DNA from: Streptomyces violaceusniger
GTDB taxonomy: Bacteria > Actinomycetota > Actinomycetes > Streptomycetales > Streptomycetaceae
NCBI GenBank assembly: GCA_005405945.1
Contig: BJHW01000001.1
Location: forward strand, 6,076,001 to 6,140,000
DNA: 64,000 bases
Direction of reading: 5' to 3'
Numbering within the stretch: position 1 is the first letter of the stretch; each line of letters begins with the position of its first letter. The notes beneath the pieces were generated by a model that was given only the letters and a program-made list of their open reading frames with translations, searched no databases and had not been told where the DNA came from. Of the stretch, positions 60,969 through 64,000 are shown piece after piece. A program made the translations under genes and the position numbers.

Positions 60969-62374
60969 TCAGCCGCGGATGACGGCCTTCGTACGCATCA
61001 GGAACTCGCCGAGATACGCGTCGTGCGGGATGCCCGGGCGATCCAGTGGGTGGGATGGTCCCCGATGTAGAGGTTCTTGATGGACGGCTCGGCGAGCAGC
61101 CCGTCCAGCAGCGCCTCGTCCCCGGTGACCGCCGTGACCACCAGGCTGTCCCGGAGCGCGGCGACCCCCGCCTCCCGCGTCCAGGGGGCCACCCAGACGC
61201 AGGGGAACGACAGCTCCACGCCCAGCCGCGCGTCCCGCGGATCGTCGAGCTGGAAGACGGCGGGGCGGAGGGCGGCGCTGCCGTCGCCGAGGTCGTCCAC
61301 CACGCCGTCGCCGCCCAGCCAGGCCCGGGCGCCCGCGGCCTTGCCGAGCAGCAGGCGTTCGAAGCCGCGCGCGACCTCCAGCGGATGGACCGGCAGTACG
61401 GCCTTCTCGTCCTGCGGCGGCAGGCTGGGGAGGGCGGCGAGCCGCTCCGCCAGCGCCTCGGCCACCGGCGCCGGATCGCCCTCGACGAGGACGGCGGTGG
61501 CGTTGACGCACGCGGTGCCGCCGTGGCGGGCGATGGAGTCGACCACGACATCGAGGTGGTCGCGCCACTCCCGGTCGGCGGTGATCAGGACCTTGGAGCG
61601 GCCGGGCCCGTTGGGCAGGACGGCCGGATCGGCGGCGTAGCGGTCGATGACCTCCTGCCCGCCGTAGACCATGGAGAGGTCCGCGCCGTGCAGGATCTCC
61701 CCGGCCGCGTCGTGGTCGGTGGGCAGCAGCACCACCTGATCCGTCCCGAACCCCGCCTTGCGCAGGGCGCTGACCAGCCGGTACGGGGTGAGCGGCTCAC
61801 GGCGCGAGGGGCGTACGGCCACCCGGTAGCCCAGCGCCAGCGCCTCCAGCCACAGGGCGTGCACGGCGGGGTGGTTGCCGGCGGCGTGCACCGCGAAGAC
61901 GTCGCCGCGCCGGATCCACACCGCGGTGCCGCTCCGGGCGTACGGATCGCGCCAATCGCCCACCGCGCCCACCGGGCGGGCCGCCTGGACGCTGCGGTAC
62001 GCCTCGGTGGCGCTGAGCCGTATCGCCTCCACGGCGATCCGCACATTGGCGAGCGGGGTGCCCGACATCCGGCACACCGCGCCCTCGTACGCCTCGGCCG
62101 ACATTCCGGCCACGGTGCCGGTGGCGAACAGCTCCCCCGCCCGCTTCAGCGCGGCCAGCCGCTCCTCCAGGGGCAGGGTGTCGGCGGCGCGCAGCGCGGC
62201 CAGCGCCCGGGTGACGAACAGCCGGGGCACCAGGGAGAGTTCGGCCATCGGGGCGCCGGTGACATCGCCGACGGTGAGGCGGTGGCGGGAGCGGTAGGGC
62301 CCCTTGGGCCCCAGCGCGTCCAGAGAGGCCAGGGCGTCCAGGGCAGCAGGGGCGGCGGTGGCGGGCTGGGACAC
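60969..62374 (-). CDS. Acyl reductase, LuxC/EhpG-like aldehyde dehydrogenase family, frameshifted
   Basis: About 468 residues after repair. Fatty-acyl/acyl-CoA reductase type ALDH: VHAAGNHPAVHALWLEALALGYR (NAD(P) region) and catalytic Cys in HGGTACVNATAVL, then ELSFPCVWVAPW. It would reduce the activated acyl group from the downstream ligase to an aldehyde. A base is missing at 61032-61038; repair joins HWIA to GIPHDAYLGEFLMRTK. GAAGGAG before GTG 62374 fixes the start. Operon with the ligase. Confidence 0.8.
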
Positions 62375-62561
62375 GCTGGCTCCTTCGCGGGCGCGGGACA
62401 CACCGGCTCCTGGGCGGGCGCGTCGGGAAAAGGGTGAACCAGGCCAATCCCACGGCGCGGACGGTACGGAGTCAATTGGCCCAAAGGCCATGCCCGGGCC
62501 CTTGGCGCGGGCCGGGCGCACGGCGGGGCACGTACCATGCCCGGCCGGAGGTGGTAAGGAC

Positions 62562-63260
62562 ATGGCGGGTACGGGCAGCGGTCGCGTCCTGGTGACGGAT
62601 GACGACGCGGCCATCCGGCGGTCCCTGGAGCGCGGGCTGCGGCTGGGCGGGTTCTCCGTGACCCTCGCGGACGGCGGGCACGCCGCGCTGGCCGCGGTGC
62701 GCGACGGGGCGCCCGATGTGGTGGTCCTGGACATCTCCATGCCCGACCTGAGCGGGATCGAGGTGTGCCGCGCCCTGCGCGCGGACGGCAATGACGTGCC
62801 CGTCCTGATGCTGTCGGCCCTCGACGAGGTGGCCGACCGGGTGGCCGGGCTCCAGGCCGGGGGCGACGACTATCTCGTCAAGCCCTTCGCGCTCCAGGAG
62901 CTGGTGCTGCGGCTGCACGCCCTGCTGCGCCGCCGTCCGCCCGCCGCCACCGACCGGGTGCGGGCGGGGGCGCTGGAGATGGTGCCGGAGGCCCGGGAGG
63001 CGTGGCTGGACGGGGTGGTGCTGCGGCTCACCCGGCGCGAGTACGAGCTGCTGGACGTGTTCGCCCGCAACGCCGGGATCGTGCTCACCCGCGATCAGCT
63101 GCTGGATCGCGTCTGGGGCTATGACTTCGACGTCCGTACGGACGCCGTGGACACCTTCGTCAGCTATCTGCGCCGCAAGCTGGAGGCGGACGGCCGCCCG
63201 CGGATGCTGCACACGGTGCGCGGCGTGGGGTTCGTCCTGCGGCCCGCCGAGGCGCCGTAG
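62562..63260 (+). CDS. OmpR-family response regulator
   Basis: 232 residues. Receiver (VLVTDDDAAIRRSLERGL, phospho-Asp in VVVLDISMPDLSG, switch residues MLSALDE, LVKPFA) and OmpR winged helix (LTRREYELLDVFARNAGIVLTRDQLLDRVWGYDF, DTFVSYLRRKLE). It is similar to MprA/TcrA-type regulators. No kinase follows inside the window. It is divergent from the acyl reductase gene with 187 bp between. ATG at 62562 has AAGGAC upstream. Confidence 0.9.
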   Translation: MAGTGSGRVLVTDDDAAIRRSLERGLRLGGFSVTLADGGHAALAAVRDGAPDVVVLDISMPDLSGIEVCRALRADGNDVPVLMLSALDEVADRVAGLQAGGDDYLVKPFALQELVLRLHALLRRRPPAATDRVRAGALEMVPEAREAWLDGVVLRLTRREYELLDVFARNAGIVLTRDQLLDRVWGYDFDVRTDAVDTFVSYLRRKLEADGRPRMLHTVRGVGFVLRPAEAP

Positions 63261-63472
63261 CCGGGGGCGGCGCCGGTCTTTCCGGTGGGTCCGGAGGTTT
63301 CGGCGGGTCCGGTGGGTCCGGTGGGTCCGGCCGTTCCCGCCCTTCCGGCCCTTCCGGCCCTTCCGGCCCTTCCGGCCCACAGAGTTTCCACAAAGAAGGC
63401 TCCTAGGTTTCCCCCGTCCGGGGCGACCCGGCCCCTCCCGGGTCGCCCGGCTCCGAGGGAAGGAACCGCACC
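63261..63472. repeat. 9-bp tandem repeats in the spacer after the response regulator
   Basis: From 63285 GGTGGGTCC/GGCGGGTCC units (4 copies), then CCCTTCCGG (5 copies, 63332-63375). The spacer holds no gene; GGAAGG at its end is the ribosome-binding site of the next gene. Confidence 0.8.
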
Positions 63473-63915
63473 ATGCACCGTGGAAAGAGCGTCCTCGTGG
63501 CGTGCGCCGCCACCGCCGCCCTGCTCGGTCCGGTGGGCATCGCGGCGGCGGACGGCAGCGCCCCGGCCTCGACACCGGCCGCCGCCCCGAGCGCGAAGGG
63601 AGCGAAGGGCGCGGGGACGGCTCCCGGGGGCTGTGCAAGCGCGCCAAGAAGATCGACAAGCGGCTGGACCGCGCGCTGAAGCGGCTGAAGGGCCCGGCGA
63701 CCGTCCGCGGGTCCGTGGCCCGGCTGGCGAAGCGGGTCGAGCGGGCGAAGAAGGCGGACCACACCGAGGTCCAGACGTTCCTCAACCACAAGCTCACCTT
63801 CCGCAGGTCCCTCGTGCCGACGCTCGAGCAGCGGCAGAAGGACCTGTCGAAGGTCCAGAAGTGGTGCGCCGCGCGCGGCGAGGGATCCGGCAGCGGTAAG
63901 GAAGCGGCCAAGTGA
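63473..63915 (+). CDS. Small secreted helical protein, frameshifted
   Basis: About 147 residues. Sec signal (VLVACAATAALLGPVGIAAA), an Ala/Pro/Lys linker, then a basic helical domain (LCKRAKKIDKRLDRALKRLKG, RGSVARLAKRVERAKK, LEQRQKDLSKVQKWC). The two Cys may pair. A G is missing at 63626-63630, and repair gives APGGLCKRAKK. The stop overlaps the next GTG (GTGA). Family unknown, recurrent beside two-component genes in streptomycetes. Confidence 0.72.
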
Positions 63916-64000
63916 AGCGCGGCCCCTGGGCCCTGGCGGCCACGGCGCTGCTCTGCGCCGCGCTGGCCACCGGCTGCGGCGGCGGCAACGGGGGCTCCGG
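63912..64000 (+). CDS. Lipoprotein, N-terminal part only
   Basis: GTG 63912 begins MKRGPWALAATALLCAALATGCGGG: a lipoprotein signal with lipobox ATGC. The gene runs out of the window. Overlap of 4 bp with the preceding secreted-protein gene indicates one operon. Confidence 0.75.
   Translation, partial: MKRGPWALAATALLCAALATGCGGGNGGS

Noticed and set aside
59725..62374. Phenazine biosynthetic cluster
   Set aside because: Only the EhpF-like and EhpG-like genes are present; no phz core genes, so no cluster is claimed.
1..64000. tRNA, rRNA or tmRNA genes
   Set aside because: No cloverleaf with a CCA-end or conserved T-loop was recognised by eye; small RNAs may be missed.

Overview
The window is a Streptomyces-type chromosome core segment. 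It has very high GC throughout, GC-biased third codon positions, many GTG/TTG starts, a SARP regulator, a conservon (cvnABCD plus P450), a class-E-sortase LAxTG surface protein, a candidate PHO box, and housekeeping genes (aspS, metG) interspersed with lineage-specific genes. No rRNA or tRNA gene, CRISPR array or classical biosynthetic gene cluster was seen.

Layout. 0-3.4 kb: end of a 2-oxoacid dehydrogenase E2 gene, a GntR regulator with a palindrome across its start codon, an MFS transporter, and a convergent mycothiol-dependent-isomerase-like (MDMPI) protein. 3.4-7.9 kb: a mobile-element scar with tnpB and three GGA-loop hairpins in front of it, a large serine recombinase lacking its catalytic domain, an XRE-TPR regulator and two small divergent genes. 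8-18 kb: an NHL/thioredoxin protein, envelope and lipoproteins, a SARP-NB-ARC regulator joined to an M18 aminopeptidase, and a secreted TNT-type NAD glycohydrolase with a probable partner gene. 18-21.7 kb: acyl-CoA dehydrogenase, SseB-like protein and pirin with strong operator palindromes. 21.7-28 kb: a surface cluster with an LANTG-anchored SdrD-like protein, an anchored LppX-like protein, a beta-helix lipoprotein and a Tat Dyp-type peroxidase. 28-40 kb: a SpoIIE phosphatase, aspS, a receiver-only regulator, metG, a VWA protein with a ~500-residue low-complexity arm, and a PhoX phosphatase. 40-47 kb: LigD-type polymerase, LysR regulator, EEP hydrolase, alginate-lyase-like protein, ATP-dependent DNA ligase, DUF7144 protein. 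47-56.8 kb: a large SpoIIE/PAS/GAF sensor phosphatase, the conservon with a CYP157-like P450 and a deleted P450 copy, a response regulator and a gutted kinase fused to a methyltransferase scrap. 57-64 kb: TetR, DUF305/DUF3105 pair, a secreted protein, a two-gene carboxylate-reduction module, an OmpR regulator, a secreted protein and the start of a lipoprotein.

Two cross-cutting observations matter. (1) At least 14 genes, including aspS, are each broken by a lost single base, in nearly every case inside a G/C homopolymer. This looks like uncorrected sequencing error, so coordinates for those genes are given for the repaired gene. (2) Many genes have their last codons and stop codon tandemly reiterated into the downstream spacer, and several larger spacers carry composite palindromic elements.
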